A DNA stretch of 63,665 bases from Planctomycetota bacterium (lineage in GTDB: Bacteria; Planctomycetota; Phycisphaerae; UBA1845). Each line of letters begins with the position of its first letter. Within the stretch, counting starts at the first letter, position 1. The stretch covers positions 1 to 63,665 of the forward strand of contig BOJX01000005.1 of the NCBI GenBank assembly GCA_016860685.1. The letters run 5' to 3'. Below the pieces are notes generated by a model that saw nothing but the letters and a program-made list of their open reading frames with translations, was not told the origin of the DNA and ran no database searches. A program made the position numbers and the translations under genes. Below are positions 34,905 through 43,695 of the stretch, piece by piece.

Positions 34905-36377
34905 TTACGTTGCCCTCTTGCCGGTTGCCTGCTGCTTGTCGCCTGTCCCCTCGCTCACACACGCCGCGATCGCCAGATCCCCGACCACGTTCACCGTCGT
35001 GCGGCACATATCCAGCAGCCGGTCCACCCCGAGAATGATGCCGATCCCCTCCCCGGGCACGCCCACCGTCTGCATCACGATCACAATCAGCGGGATCGAC
35101 CCTCCCGGAACGCCCGCCGTCCCCACGCCCGCCAGCACGCTCATCAGCACCACGGTCAACTGCTGCGTCGCCGTCAGGTCCACTCCGAACACCTGCGCCA
35201 GGAACAACACCACGACGCCCTCATAAAGCGCCGTCCCGTTCTGATTGCCCGTCGCCCCCACCGTCAGGACGAAGTGCGCCACGTCGTCCCGGATGCCCAG
35301 CCTCTGCTTCGCCACCCGCAACGACGTCGGCAGCGTCGCATTCGACGACGACGTCCCGAACGCCGTCATCGCCGCCTCCGCCGTCAAAGCGAAGAACCGC
35401 GCCGGCGACATCCCTCCCGCCGTCCGCACCAGCGCCGAATACACCACGAACATCTGGATCGCCAGCCCCGCCAGAACCGTGACGATGAACCACCCCAGCG
35501 TCCGCAGGATATCCGTCCCAAGCCGGGCCGTCACCGCGAACACCAGGCACGCCACCGCGACCGGCGCCAGCTTCATCGCCCACCCGATGACGATCATGCT
35601 CGCGTCGAACACCGCCTGAAGCACCCGGATCAGCGCCCCCGCCCGGTCCGCCGTCAGCATCGTCAGCGCCGCCCCGAACACCAGCGCGAAGAACATCACC
35701 GACAACATGCCGTTGCCCTTCGAGCTGCCGTCCAGCGCCCCGACGGCCTCCTGCAACGGGTTCTCGGGGATGATGTCCAGAAGCGTGTCTTTCAGCGACT
35801 TCGCCTGCTGGGCCTTGCTGATCCGCGCTTCAGCGTCGCCCTGATAGCGCGCCAGCAGCTCGCCCCGCTGCTCCGCCGACAGACCCCCGCCGGGCCGGAT
35901 CGTGTTGACCAGCCCCAGCCCGATCCCCACCGCCATCGCCGACAGCAGCACCGTCAGCAGCAGCGACCGCATGCCAACCCGCCCGAGCCTCCGCAAATCC
36001 CCCAGCTCGACCACCCCCAGGCACAGCGCCGAGAACACCAGCGGCACGACCATCATGAACATCAGGCGCAGGAACACCTTGCCCACCGGCTCGGCCACGT
36101 TCGCCGTCACCCACTCGACACGCTCCGCCCACGCCCGCGCAGACCCGGCCTCCCCCGCACCCGTCGCTTCGCCCCCCGAGCCGGTCCCTGCTCCGTCGCC
36201 GGCCCCCGGCACATCAGGGCCTCCGGACGCCGCTTCGACGCCGCCCGCCCGTTTTGCCTCCTCCGCCTTGCCGGCGGCAAGAAAACGGTTCGCCGCAAGC
36301 CCCAGCAACATGCCGATGACGAGGCCCACGAGGATGCTGACGTGCGCACGCTTGGACGGTCCCGACGTTTCAGACAC
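34905..36377 (-). CDS. Dicarboxylate/amino acid:cation symporter (DAACS, GltP/DctA type)
   Basis: The protein has 490 residues from a GTG with GGAGG 8 bases upstream. Multiple membrane helices and the family signatures AFGTSSSNATLPTSL (serine-rich re-entrant loop), NQNGTALYEG (usually NMNGT/NMDGT), and GVDRLLDMCRTTVNVVGD are present. It imports glutamate, aspartate or C4-dicarboxylates with cations. An unusual Gly/Ala/Glu-rich segment (about 45-85) lies between helix 1 and helix 2. The neighbourhood gives no hint of its substrate. Confidence 0.92.
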   Translation of the reverse strand: MSETSGPSKRAHVSILVGLVIGMLLGLAANRFLAAGKAEEAKRAGGVEAASGGPDVPGAGDGAGTGSGGEATGAGEAGSARAWAERVEWVTANVAEPVGKVFLRLMFMMVVPLVFSALCLGVVELGDLRRLGRVGMRSLLLTVLLSAMAVGIGLGLVNTIRPGGGLSAEQRGELLARYQGDAEARISKAQQAKSLKDTLLDIIPENPLQEAVGALDGSSKGNGMLSVMFFALVFGAALTMLTADRAGALIRVLQAVFDASMIVIGWAMKLAPVAVACLVFAVTARLGTDILRTLGWFIVTVLAGLAIQMFVVYSALVRTAGGMSPARFFALTAEAAMTAFGTSSSNATLPTSLRVAKQRLGIRDDVAHFVLTVGATGNQNGTALYEGVVVLFLAQVFGVDLTATQQLTVVLMSVLAGVGTAGVPGGSIPLIVIVMQTVGVPGEGIGIILGVDRLLDMCRTTVNVVGDLAIAACVSEGTGDKQQATGKRAT

Positions 36378-36462
36378 GTGGCAATCCTCCCTCCATGTCG
36401 GTTAAGTGATCGATGCCGGCAGGAGGACGAAGCGGCGACTCAGCAGATCATCTCCCGCCCTG

Positions 36463-38376
36463 TTAAGCTCCGCCGCCAGCGTGCAGGGTACGCCACCAGA
36501 GGTCGAAGGCAACCAGCGACCAGACCACGCCGCCGAGGTGATCGCGCCCGCTCAGGTGATCGTCCACCACCCTGCGGACCGCCGCCGTGTCGAACAAGCT
36601 GGACGAAACGATGCCCGAAGCGCTGGGCAGCTCGCTCGCCAGATTCCGCAGTTCTCCTCGAAACCACTCATTGAGCGGCACGCGGAACCCGACCTTGGGC
36701 CGAAGGAGGATTTCGGAAGGCAGGCGGCGTGAGGCCACGGCACGGAAGACGCGCTTTCCTCCTCCGCGGTGAAATTTCAGGCACGAAGGCATCCGCGCCG
36801 CCAGCTCGACGATGCGATGATCGGACAACGGCACGCGACCCTCGATCGAGTGCGCCATCGTCATGCTGTCGAGCTTGGTGAACATCTCGCCCGGCAGGAG
36901 CGTGCGAAGGTCGGCGTAAATGAAAGGCCTCATCCAGTCGGACGAGTCCGCGTAACGGTCGAACGCCGTTTCATACGGTAGCGGCTGATCGACTTGCCGC
37001 AGCACGTCCGGCGACAGCAGCCTCGCGGGCGCGGCGAACGCCGACCGGTTCATCGCCAGGAACGCCATCCAGCTTCGTCGCGGCAGCCGCGCCGTCGCGG
37101 CGGCCTTGCGCAGGCGGCGCAGATGATTCCCAAGCCGGGACGTCGCGGGAAGGCGCTCCGTCACGGACAGCGCCGCCTCCAGCGCGCCCAGCATGGCCGG
37201 TGGACTGACCCGCTGAAGCGCGACCAGCCGCTGTAAGTACCGGTAACGCAGGTCATACCCCGCAAAGACCTCGTCCGGCCCGTCGCCCGAAAGGACGACC
37301 TTCACATGCCCGGCCGCCAGCCGCGACAGGTGATACAGCGGAAACGCCGACCCGATCGAACACGGCTCGCCGAACGCGCGTACCACGTCGCCCGCGTCCT
37401 TGAGCAGGTCAGGCTCGAACGTCGTCGTATGATGCTCGATGCCCAGCGCGTCGCGCAGGAGGTTGAAATACGCCGACTCGTCGTACGCCCGCTCCCGGAA
37501 CCCGATGCTGAAGGTCTTGACACGCTCGCCAGCCGCATCGTGCATGAGCTTCACGACGGTGCTGGAATCCACGCCGCCGCTGAGGAACGCACCGATGGGC
37601 ACGTCGGCGATCATCTGGCGCGTCACGGCGTCGCGCAGGAGGGCGTCCAACTCCGCCTCCCACTCGGCGTCAGACCGACCCTCGATCGGATTCATGTCAA
37701 AATTCCAGTAGGAAAGGACTTCAATGCGGCCGCCGAATGTCGCTTTCAGAAGGTGGCCGGGAGGGAGCTTGCGCACGTGCTTGTAAATGGTCAGCGGCGC
37801 GTGGATGGACTGGAACGAGAGGTAACAGAACAGTCCCTGCGGATCGATTTCGGTGGGGATGGCGGCGCCGGCCAGCAGTGCGGGCAGCGTGCTGGCAAAG
37901 AATAGACGGCCGCCGTAATCGCTGTAATACAGCGGTTTGATCCCGAGTCGGTCGCGCGCGAGCAGGAGCGATCGGCGCTTCCCGTCCCAGAGGGCGAACG
38001 CAAAATCCCCGAGCAGATCTTGGACGAGCTGCGAGCCTTTCTCTTCGTAGAGGTGAACAAGGACTTCGGTGTCGGACTGCGTGCGAAACACATGCCCGCG
38101 AGACTGAAGGTCCGCACGCAGCTCCTTGAAGTTGTAGATTTCGCCGTTGAAGACGACGTGAATCGTTCCGTCCTCATTGGAGATCGGCTGCGCGCCCGTG
38201 CAAAGGTCGATGATCGCCAGCCGCGTGTGACCGAGGGCGATTCCTTCGTGCTGGGAGACGAACCGGCCTCGACCGTCCGGACCGCGATGTGAAAGCAAAT
38301 TCTGCATTCGATCGAGGCGGTCGATGTCGCCGGGACGTGCGCTGGAGTAATCGAAAGATCCGCAGATTCCGCACAT
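36463..38376 (-). CDS. asnB: Asparagine synthase (glutamine-hydrolysing) family amidotransferase
   Basis: The protein has 637 residues. The N-terminal Cys2 nucleophile is in MCGICGSFDYSS, with the class-II glutaminase core RGPDGRGRF, AIIDL, FNGEIYN. The synthetase domain has the PP-loop FLSGGVDSSTVVKLM, then SIGFRERAYDES and VLSGDGPDEVFAGYD. It makes asparagine from aspartate, glutamine and ATP, but long members next to glycosyltransferases often modify surface polymers instead. It sits in a flippase-glycosyltransferase row on the minus strand, which favours that second role. Confidence 0.92.
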   Translation of the reverse strand: MCGICGSFDYSSARPGDIDRLDRMQNLLSHRGPDGRGRFVSQHEGIALGHTRLAIIDLCTGAQPISNEDGTIHVVFNGEIYNFKELRADLQSRGHVFRTQSDTEVLVHLYEEKGSQLVQDLLGDFAFALWDGKRRSLLLARDRLGIKPLYYSDYGGRLFFASTLPALLAGAAIPTEIDPQGLFCYLSFQSIHAPLTIYKHVRKLPPGHLLKATFGGRIEVLSYWNFDMNPIEGRSDAEWEAELDALLRDAVTRQMIADVPIGAFLSGGVDSSTVVKLMHDAAGERVKTFSIGFRERAYDESAYFNLLRDALGIEHHTTTFEPDLLKDAGDVVRAFGEPCSIGSAFPLYHLSRLAAGHVKVVLSGDGPDEVFAGYDLRYRYLQRLVALQRVSPPAMLGALEAALSVTERLPATSRLGNHLRRLRKAAATARLPRRSWMAFLAMNRSAFAAPARLLSPDVLRQVDQPLPYETAFDRYADSSDWMRPFIYADLRTLLPGEMFTKLDSMTMAHSIEGRVPLSDHRIVELAARMPSCLKFHRGGGKRVFRAVASRRLPSEILLRPKVGFRVPLNEWFRGELRNLASELPSASGIVSSSLFDTAAVRRVVDDHLSGRDHLGGVVWSLVAFDLWWRTLHAGGGA

Positions 38377-38433
38377 GTATTTCTCAAAACTGCGAGTTGA
38401 TGCCTGACGTTTCTCGTCCGTTTCGGCGCTCGT

Positions 38434-39825
38434 TCAGGTTGAGGAACTCCGGACGTCCGCATCCAGCAACTCCGCCAGGCGTCGCGTGAGAAACCGGCGA
38501 TCATACTCCGTCGGAAGGCGATCTGCGAAGACCGAAGGACGACCGGTTCGCTTCTCCGTCAGACGTTCGGCGATGAACGCTTCGATTTCGTTCGGATGGG
38601 AGGGTCGTACGCAAACCCCAACGCCCGAGGCCTTGACGATCCGCGCCGTCTCCCCTTTCTCCGCCAGCGCCAGCACCGGTCGGCGTGCGGCCATGTATTC
38701 GAAGAGCTTCGCGCGCACGGCGTAGTGGGCGATATTCGCCCCGGCCTCGACGAGGAGGACGTCTGCGCGGCACATCCGCTCGAAGGCTTCGCGCTGCGGA
38801 ACGCGGCGGGGCGGCAGCGCCAGTCCGAGGAGATCGTGCTGCTTCAGCAGAGCCGACTGGGAAGGCGTCAAAGCGCCAAGGAATTCGAGCCGGATGTCGG
38901 AGGGTGCGCATCGCTCCGAAGCGAGCAAACCGCGCACCGCCCGGCACAGGGCGTCGAGCGCGTCGTCCGCGTAGAACCGCCCGGCGTGCAGCAGCGTGAG
39001 CGGCGCCTTCGGATCCGGCGTTAGCGTTCGTTGAAGGCTCTCCCCCAGAAATGCCAGGTCTTCATCGTACCCGTTGGAGATGACGTGGAGGCGGTCCGGC
39101 GGAAGCGACGGGTCGGCGGTCAGGTACATGTCCTTCATCGCCTCCGTCACGACGACGACGGCGTCCGCGGCCTGGAGCACGGCGCGTTCGCGGCGCAATG
39201 CGGTCTTGCGTCCAGAGGCCTTGCCGCGCAGATGCCAGACCCCGACGGCATAAGGATCGCGAAAATCCGCGACCCACGACAAACCGGTCACCCGCTGTAC
39301 GCGGCGGGCGAGGAGGTGATTCTGGAACGGCGGGCTGGTGCTGAAGATCGCGTGGCAACCGGCGGCGAGAAGCTTCGCGGCGTTGAGCACCGGCAAGAAC
39401 GACAGCGGGTAGACCTCGGGCCCGAAAAGGCTCGTCAGGAAACTCTTGGTCCTGACCTCGCCGGCCGCCGCCTCAGACTCCACCGCGCCGCCAGGCTTAG
39501 TCGCAGGCTGCGGCGATTCCGCGGTCACGCTCGCGTGCCCCGATCCGCGGCCCAGCACTTTGCGGAGACGCGATCGCCAGACGTATTCCCAGTTCCGCAT
39601 CTCGTGCAGCTCGACCTGCGGCGGAATGCGGTCGCACAGGCTGGCGTCCGCCAAAGACCCGAGATCGCTTCCCCTCAGCGTCATCACCACCGGCTGCCAG
39701 CCGAATTCCGGCAGATGCCGCGAGAACCCCAAGGTGCGCAGCGGTCCCGGTCCGCGCGAAGGCGGGTAAGCGCCGACGGTGATCATCAGCACGCGATTGC
39801 ACGGCGTGGAGTGGCTCCCGCTCAT
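38434..39825 (-). CDS. GT4-type glycosyltransferase
   Basis: The protein has 463 residues. The N-terminal domain starts RVLMITVGAYPPSRGPGPLRTLGFSRHLPEFGWQPVVMT, and the acceptor domain continues through AIFSTSPPFQNHLLARRV. The C-terminal GT-B domain has HVISNGYDED, LTLLHAGRFYADDALDAL and LFEYMAARRPVLALAEKGETA, with the E-x7-E-like region. It would transfer a sugar from a nucleotide donor to a lipid-linked glycan on the cytoplasmic side. Its ATG overlaps the flippase stop by 4 bases. Confidence 0.9.
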   Translation of the reverse strand: MSGSHSTPCNRVLMITVGAYPPSRGPGPLRTLGFSRHLPEFGWQPVVMTLRGSDLGSLADASLCDRIPPQVELHEMRNWEYVWRSRLRKVLGRGSGHASVTAESPQPATKPGGAVESEAAAGEVRTKSFLTSLFGPEVYPLSFLPVLNAAKLLAAGCHAIFSTSPPFQNHLLARRVQRVTGLSWVADFRDPYAVGVWHLRGKASGRKTALRRERAVLQAADAVVVVTEAMKDMYLTADPSLPPDRLHVISNGYDEDLAFLGESLQRTLTPDPKAPLTLLHAGRFYADDALDALCRAVRGLLASERCAPSDIRLEFLGALTPSQSALLKQHDLLGLALPPRRVPQREAFERMCRADVLLVEAGANIAHYAVRAKLFEYMAARRPVLALAEKGETARIVKASGVGVCVRPSHPNEIEAFIAERLTEKRTGRPSVFADRLPTEYDRRFLTRRLAELLDADVRSSST

Positions 39826-41345
39826 TCGGATCGCGCCTCCGGCGGCGCTGTGGAGGCGGAGGATCCCTCTCGCTGCGCGTTCCAGTGATTTCGAAGGCCG
39901 GTCAGGAGGTCGCGCATCGACAGGATGCCCAACCGGTCATAAAGCAATGCCACAACGACGACGTAAGCGACCGCGCTAAGGCACAGAAGCGGAATGTCGT
40001 GTATCCCGCCGGCGTAGGGCTTCGCCAGGAACACGGCGCTGGCGAAAACGGCGACGCCAGCCGTCTTGGCCAGCGTCGCAAAAGGTAGAACCGCCCCGAC
40101 GCGACCCCCGTAGTGCTTTCCGATCCAGCTCAGGCTCAGCGGAAACAGACAGAGCGCAAGAGACAGGAGTCCGCCCCACGCGGCGCCTACCGGTCCTAAC
40201 GGTGAAACCAACGCAAAACTCAGCACCACATTGACCAGCAACGATACAACGTTGATCCACAACAGGAGTTTTCCCTTGCCCGCACTCAGAAAAAGATTCC
40301 CGACATTGACGATCCTCAGCGGCAGTTGCAGCGTGTACACGCGGAAGGGTGCGGCGCTTCCCTCGTATTCCTCCGTGAACAGCACGCGCATCGTCTCCGG
40401 GGCCATCGCCACGAAGAAGACCGTCATCGGGAACACCAGCAGGGCGCTCTTCGTCGCCGCGCGCCGCCACAGCGCCAGCGCCTCGGCTTTGCGATCCTCC
40501 TGAGTCAGTCGCGTCGCCTCGGGCAGGAGCACGCCGGTGACCGAGGTGCTGAGCACGCCGACCAGCGGAAGCTCCACCGCCCCGACGGCGTACACCGCGT
40601 ACGCCTCCGCGCCGAACATCCCCGCGACAATGAGCCTGTCGATCTGCGAGCGCAGCGCGCCGAAGCCGCGCATCAGACCGAGCGGAAAGCTGTAAACGAT
40701 CTGCTCGCGCATGCCGCGCCACGTCGGTGCGGACGGACCCTCCGGACACGACCGCCACATCAGCAGCATCGCCGGGATGAAGACTACCGCCGCTCCGACC
40801 ACCTGCCCGGCGACCGCCCCCGTCGGCGTCCGCCAGATCAGGCACGCCCCGATCGCCAGCGCCAGCATCGCCAGGCGGCTCGTCCAGTTGTACATCGCCA
40901 GCCGTCGGTAGTGATCGGTCGAGACGAGCACGGCGCTGACCGCCATCGCGGGCAGCATGAACAGCGCATACGGCGCGAAGATCAGCAGCGTGCGCTCCAG
41001 CGCCGGGTTCGGCTCGCCGGCGCGAGAGGCGAGCAGCCGGTTCCCTCCGAGAAACATGAAAAGCATGAACGCCAGTCCGCATACGCCCAGCAGCAGAAGG
41101 TTTTCGACGAGCACCCCCCGCATCCGGTCTCGGTTGCGCGGAAGGAAGTAATACAACGCCAGCGGCAGCCCCATCGCCAGCAGCGGTGCGGCCAGGTTGT
41201 ATGAAAGCAGCGTCTGCTGATACGCGCCGAAGTCGGCTTTGGTCAGCAGCCGCGACAGCACCATCGCGCTGCCGAGTCCGACCAGACTGGTCAGCAGCGT
41301 CCCCGACGCCAGCATCGCGGCCTTGAATGTGCGCGACCTCGCCAT
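39822..41345 (-). CDS. Polysaccharide/lipid-linked oligosaccharide flippase (Wzx/MOP superfamily)
   Basis: The protein has 507 residues with about 12-14 membrane helices. It starts KAAMLASGTLLTSLVGLGSAMVLSRLLTKADFGAYQQTLLSYN, the usual entry of Wzx-type exporters. Later regions AGMFGAEAYAVYAVGAVELPLVGVLSTSVTGVLLPEATRL and the paired C-terminal helices fit the MOP fold. It should flip lipid-linked glycan across the inner membrane for assembly. It is translationally coupled to the GT4 gene. Confidence 0.9.
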   Translation of the reverse strand: MARSRTFKAAMLASGTLLTSLVGLGSAMVLSRLLTKADFGAYQQTLLSYNLAAPLLAMGLPLALYYFLPRNRDRMRGVLVENLLLLGVCGLAFMLFMFLGGNRLLASRAGEPNPALERTLLIFAPYALFMLPAMAVSAVLVSTDHYRRLAMYNWTSRLAMLALAIGACLIWRTPTGAVAGQVVGAAVVFIPAMLLMWRSCPEGPSAPTWRGMREQIVYSFPLGLMRGFGALRSQIDRLIVAGMFGAEAYAVYAVGAVELPLVGVLSTSVTGVLLPEATRLTQEDRKAEALALWRRAATKSALLVFPMTVFFVAMAPETMRVLFTEEYEGSAAPFRVYTLQLPLRIVNVGNLFLSAGKGKLLLWINVVSLLVNVVLSFALVSPLGPVGAAWGGLLSLALCLFPLSLSWIGKHYGGRVGAVLPFATLAKTAGVAVFASAVFLAKPYAGGIHDIPLLCLSAVAYVVVVALLYDRLGILSMRDLLTGLRNHWNAQREGSSASTAPPEARSE

Positions 41346-41416
41346 CTTCGTGCGGTCAATCCTGACGGACGCGGGTCACGGCTGCCGTCGTCTGAATCTC
41401 GCGGACGTATAAGGGA

Positions 41417-42103
41417 TCACGACGCCGCATTCGCCGCCTCGCGCATGATTTTCACGCCGGAGGACGTGCCGATGCGAGAGGCTCCGGCTTCAAGCATCGT
41501 CGTAAGCGTCGCCAGGTCGCGGATGCCGCCGGAGGCTTTGACCTTCAGCGGGCTGGCGTGACGGTGCAGCAGCCGCACCGCCTCGATCGTCGCCCCGCCG
41601 GACGGATGAAACCCGGTCGAAGTTTTGACGAAATCGGCTTCGCCCTCCGCGGCGCAGCGACAGCCGAGGATGATCTGGTCCGGGGTGAGGGCGGCGGTTT
41701 CGAGGATGACCTTGAGGATACGCCCGCGTCCGCCGCCGTGGACGGCGTGCGCGACGGCTTCAATGTCTCGGCGGACGTGCACCGCATCGCCGGCGATCAG
41801 GTGCCCGAGGGCGACGACCATGTCGATCTCGTCCGCACCGTCGTCGATCGCCCGGCGCGCCTCGTCGGCCTTGATGTCGGACCGCGTCGCTCCGAGCGGG
41901 AACCCGGCGACCGTTGCGACGTTGACCTGTGACCCGCTCAAAACCCGCTTCGCCCGCGCGACGTGGACGGGGTTGAGGCAGACGGCGAAGAAACCGTGTT
42001 CGCGGGCCTCGTCGCAGAGGCGGTCGATCTCCTCCAGCGTCGCCTGCGCCGCCAGCAGCGTGTGATCGATCGTCGCGGCGATCTGGTGACGGGTGAGGTT
42101 CAT
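41417..42103 (-). CDS. deoC: Deoxyribose-phosphate aldolase
   Basis: DeoC cleaves 2-deoxyribose-5-phosphate to glyceraldehyde-3-phosphate and acetaldehyde. The protein has 228 residues from the ATG giving MNLTRHQIAATIDHTLL; a TTG upstream at 42127 is less likely. Motifs are FAVCLNPVHV, VATVAGFPLGA, DEIDMVVALGHL, the KVILETA lysine, the Schiff-base lysine in ADFVKTSTGF and LKVKASGGIRD. All catalytic positions are present. It lies in the glycan block without obvious functional linkage. Confidence 0.94.
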   Translation of the reverse strand: MNLTRHQIAATIDHTLLAAQATLEEIDRLCDEAREHGFFAVCLNPVHVARAKRVLSGSQVNVATVAGFPLGATRSDIKADEARRAIDDGADEIDMVVALGHLIAGDAVHVRRDIEAVAHAVHGGGRGRILKVILETAALTPDQIILGCRCAAEGEADFVKTSTGFHPSGGATIEAVRLLHRHASPLKVKASGGIRDLATLTTMLEAGASRIGTSSGVKIMREAANAAS

Positions 42104-42199
42104 GAAAGCGGGATCATCGTGCAGCAACGTCGGTCGGATTTCAAGGGGCTTCGACAGCCGTAACGCCCGCCCGCCGCTGGGTGAAACCGGCGCGACCGT

Positions 42200-43327
42200 C
42201 TACTTCGAGGTGGTCTGAATCGACTCCGCGCCGGGCACGGACGCCAGGTCCGCCCACTCCGGGCGCAGGTTCGTCAGTCGCACCGATCGGATCCGCAACG
42301 TCTCGACCGGCGCTCCGGCGGCGTCGAGCGAAACATTCATGATCCGGTCCAGCGCGACGAACGAGGCGTCGCCGACGAGCTGCGCGAAGACAGTGTACCG
42401 CCCGTCCCAGTCCGCGTGCCGCGTGTTGCAGATGAAAAACTGACAGCTCGCCGAGTTCGGATCGTCCTCCAGCAGCGCCATCGAGACGCTGCCCTTTTGG
42501 TGCGGGCGGTGATTGAACTCCGGCGGAAGCTTCCGCCCGTCACGGCGGATGCCTGTTCCGTCGCCGACCGGATCCCCGCAGAGGATGAAATGTCCCGGGG
42601 TGACATGAATCGGCGTCCCGTTGTAGAACCCTTCCCGCGCCAGCTCCAGGAAGTTCGCCACCGACTGCGGCGCGTCATCGTAATAAAACCGCAACGTCAG
42701 GATGCCGTAGTCGGTGTGGATTTCCGCCTGCTGTAGCGGCGCGATGTCGAGCGTGATCGGATTGCTGGTCAGTCGCCCGCCGTAAGGGCTCCACGTCACG
42801 CGGTAGCGACCGGGCACGCGAAGCACCGTCGGGTAAAACTTCAGCAGATCGACGACCTGTCCGACGCTCGCCCGCGGGGCGAGGGCGATCCGCGCGGGGT
42901 TGGCTGGCTGGGCGTAGTCCACCAGGTTCGCACGCGACGAATTATCATTCAGATTCACGATCGAAATTCCGGCGCCGGCGCCCTCGCCGCTGAAGATGTG
43001 CGGAGACGGCAACCCCATCTCCTTGTCCAACGCTCCTCCCGCTCCCCCGGGGACGCTGAGCGTGATGGTCCGGTCCGTCGTATTCACCAGCGAGAACTCG
43101 ACCCAGACCGCGCGACCGACGTCTACAAAACGCGACACCGCGCGAATCCGCGCCTCGACGCCGGAAAGATCGTTCGCATTCTGGGCCTTCACCGATCCGC
43201 AAAACAAAAGACAGGCCGCAATCGGCAGGAGGCATGAATGAACAACACGTTGCAAAACCGAGCCGCGCCCGTGCGGGAGGAGGTGTTTCGAGCCATCCAA
43301 GAAGGTTCTGAAACAACGTGTAAGCAT
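42200..43327 (-). CDS. Exported cyclophilin-type peptidyl-prolyl isomerase with N-terminal extra domain
   Basis: The protein has 375 residues. The C-terminal cyclophilin domain (about 205-345) reads TDYGILTLRFYYDDAPQSV, NFLELAREGFYNGTPIHVTPGHFILCGDPVGDGTG, and NSASCQFFICNTRHADWDGRYTVFAQLVG. The usual catalytic Arg after FHR is replaced by IHV, as in several divergent cyclophilins. An N-terminal beta-rich domain (about 50-190) follows a signal peptide (CLLPIAACLLFCGSVKA). The ATG has AGGGA 6 bases upstream, but the first 28 codons include a piece of the dispersed repeat. A TTG at 43255 is an alternative. Confidence 0.82.
   Translation of the reverse strand: MLTRCFRTFLDGSKHLLPHGRGSVLQRVVHSCLLPIAACLLFCGSVKAQNANDLSGVEARIRAVSRFVDVGRAVWVEFSLVNTTDRTITLSVPGGAGGALDKEMGLPSPHIFSGEGAGAGISIVNLNDNSSRANLVDYAQPANPARIALAPRASVGQVVDLLKFYPTVLRVPGRYRVTWSPYGGRLTSNPITLDIAPLQQAEIHTDYGILTLRFYYDDAPQSVANFLELAREGFYNGTPIHVTPGHFILCGDPVGDGTGIRRDGRKLPPEFNHRPHQKGSVSMALLEDDPNSASCQFFICNTRHADWDGRYTVFAQLVGDASFVALDRIMNVSLDAAGAPVETLRIRSVRLTNLRPEWADLASVPGAESIQTTSK
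43253..43290. repeat. Dispersed repeat, copy F, inside the cyclophilin 5' coding end
   Basis: TTGCAAAACCGAGCCGCGCC, then CGTGCGGGAGG. It shares GCAAAACCGAGCCGC with copy E and is read in frame (LLPHGRGSVLQ) within the n-region of the cyclophilin signal peptide if the ATG at 43327 is used. Confidence 0.5.
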
Positions 43328-43695
43328 TGCACTTCCCTGTAGTTACAGACGCCGCACCGCCGGGGACGACCTGTCCGCCGCCCGACCAGCCCAACAAGCG
43401 CGGGACCGCTGACGAACATTTGAGGATGTTCAACAGCGACAACGCCTCTTGTACCCGGTTCTACACTCCTTGCAAACCGCAAGTTGCGGTCCTTCCCACC
43501 CCCGTCATGCCGTCCGTGCGACGACCATCCCCCGGACCCGGCGGAGACGACCCGCCAGTTGCGCCGTTTCCGCGCGTTGCCGCCCTCCGAACCGTCTTCT
43601 TTATCGTGCGGTCAGCCGGTTCCCTTCATCAGGCCGATAACACCCGCGGCGTGGGATGACGAAGCAGGGATGCGCCACACGCACGGAGGTTTCTC
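43328..43695. other. Divergent gap between the cyclophilin and CgeB-like genes
   Basis: About 370 bases without a gene. It should hold both promoters. GGAGG at 43684-43688 is the ribosome-binding site of the CgeB-like gene. Confidence 0.4.

Noticed and set aside
8551-43290. CRISPR array
   Set aside because: The repeats are few, diverged, far apart and without regular spacers; no cas gene is present.
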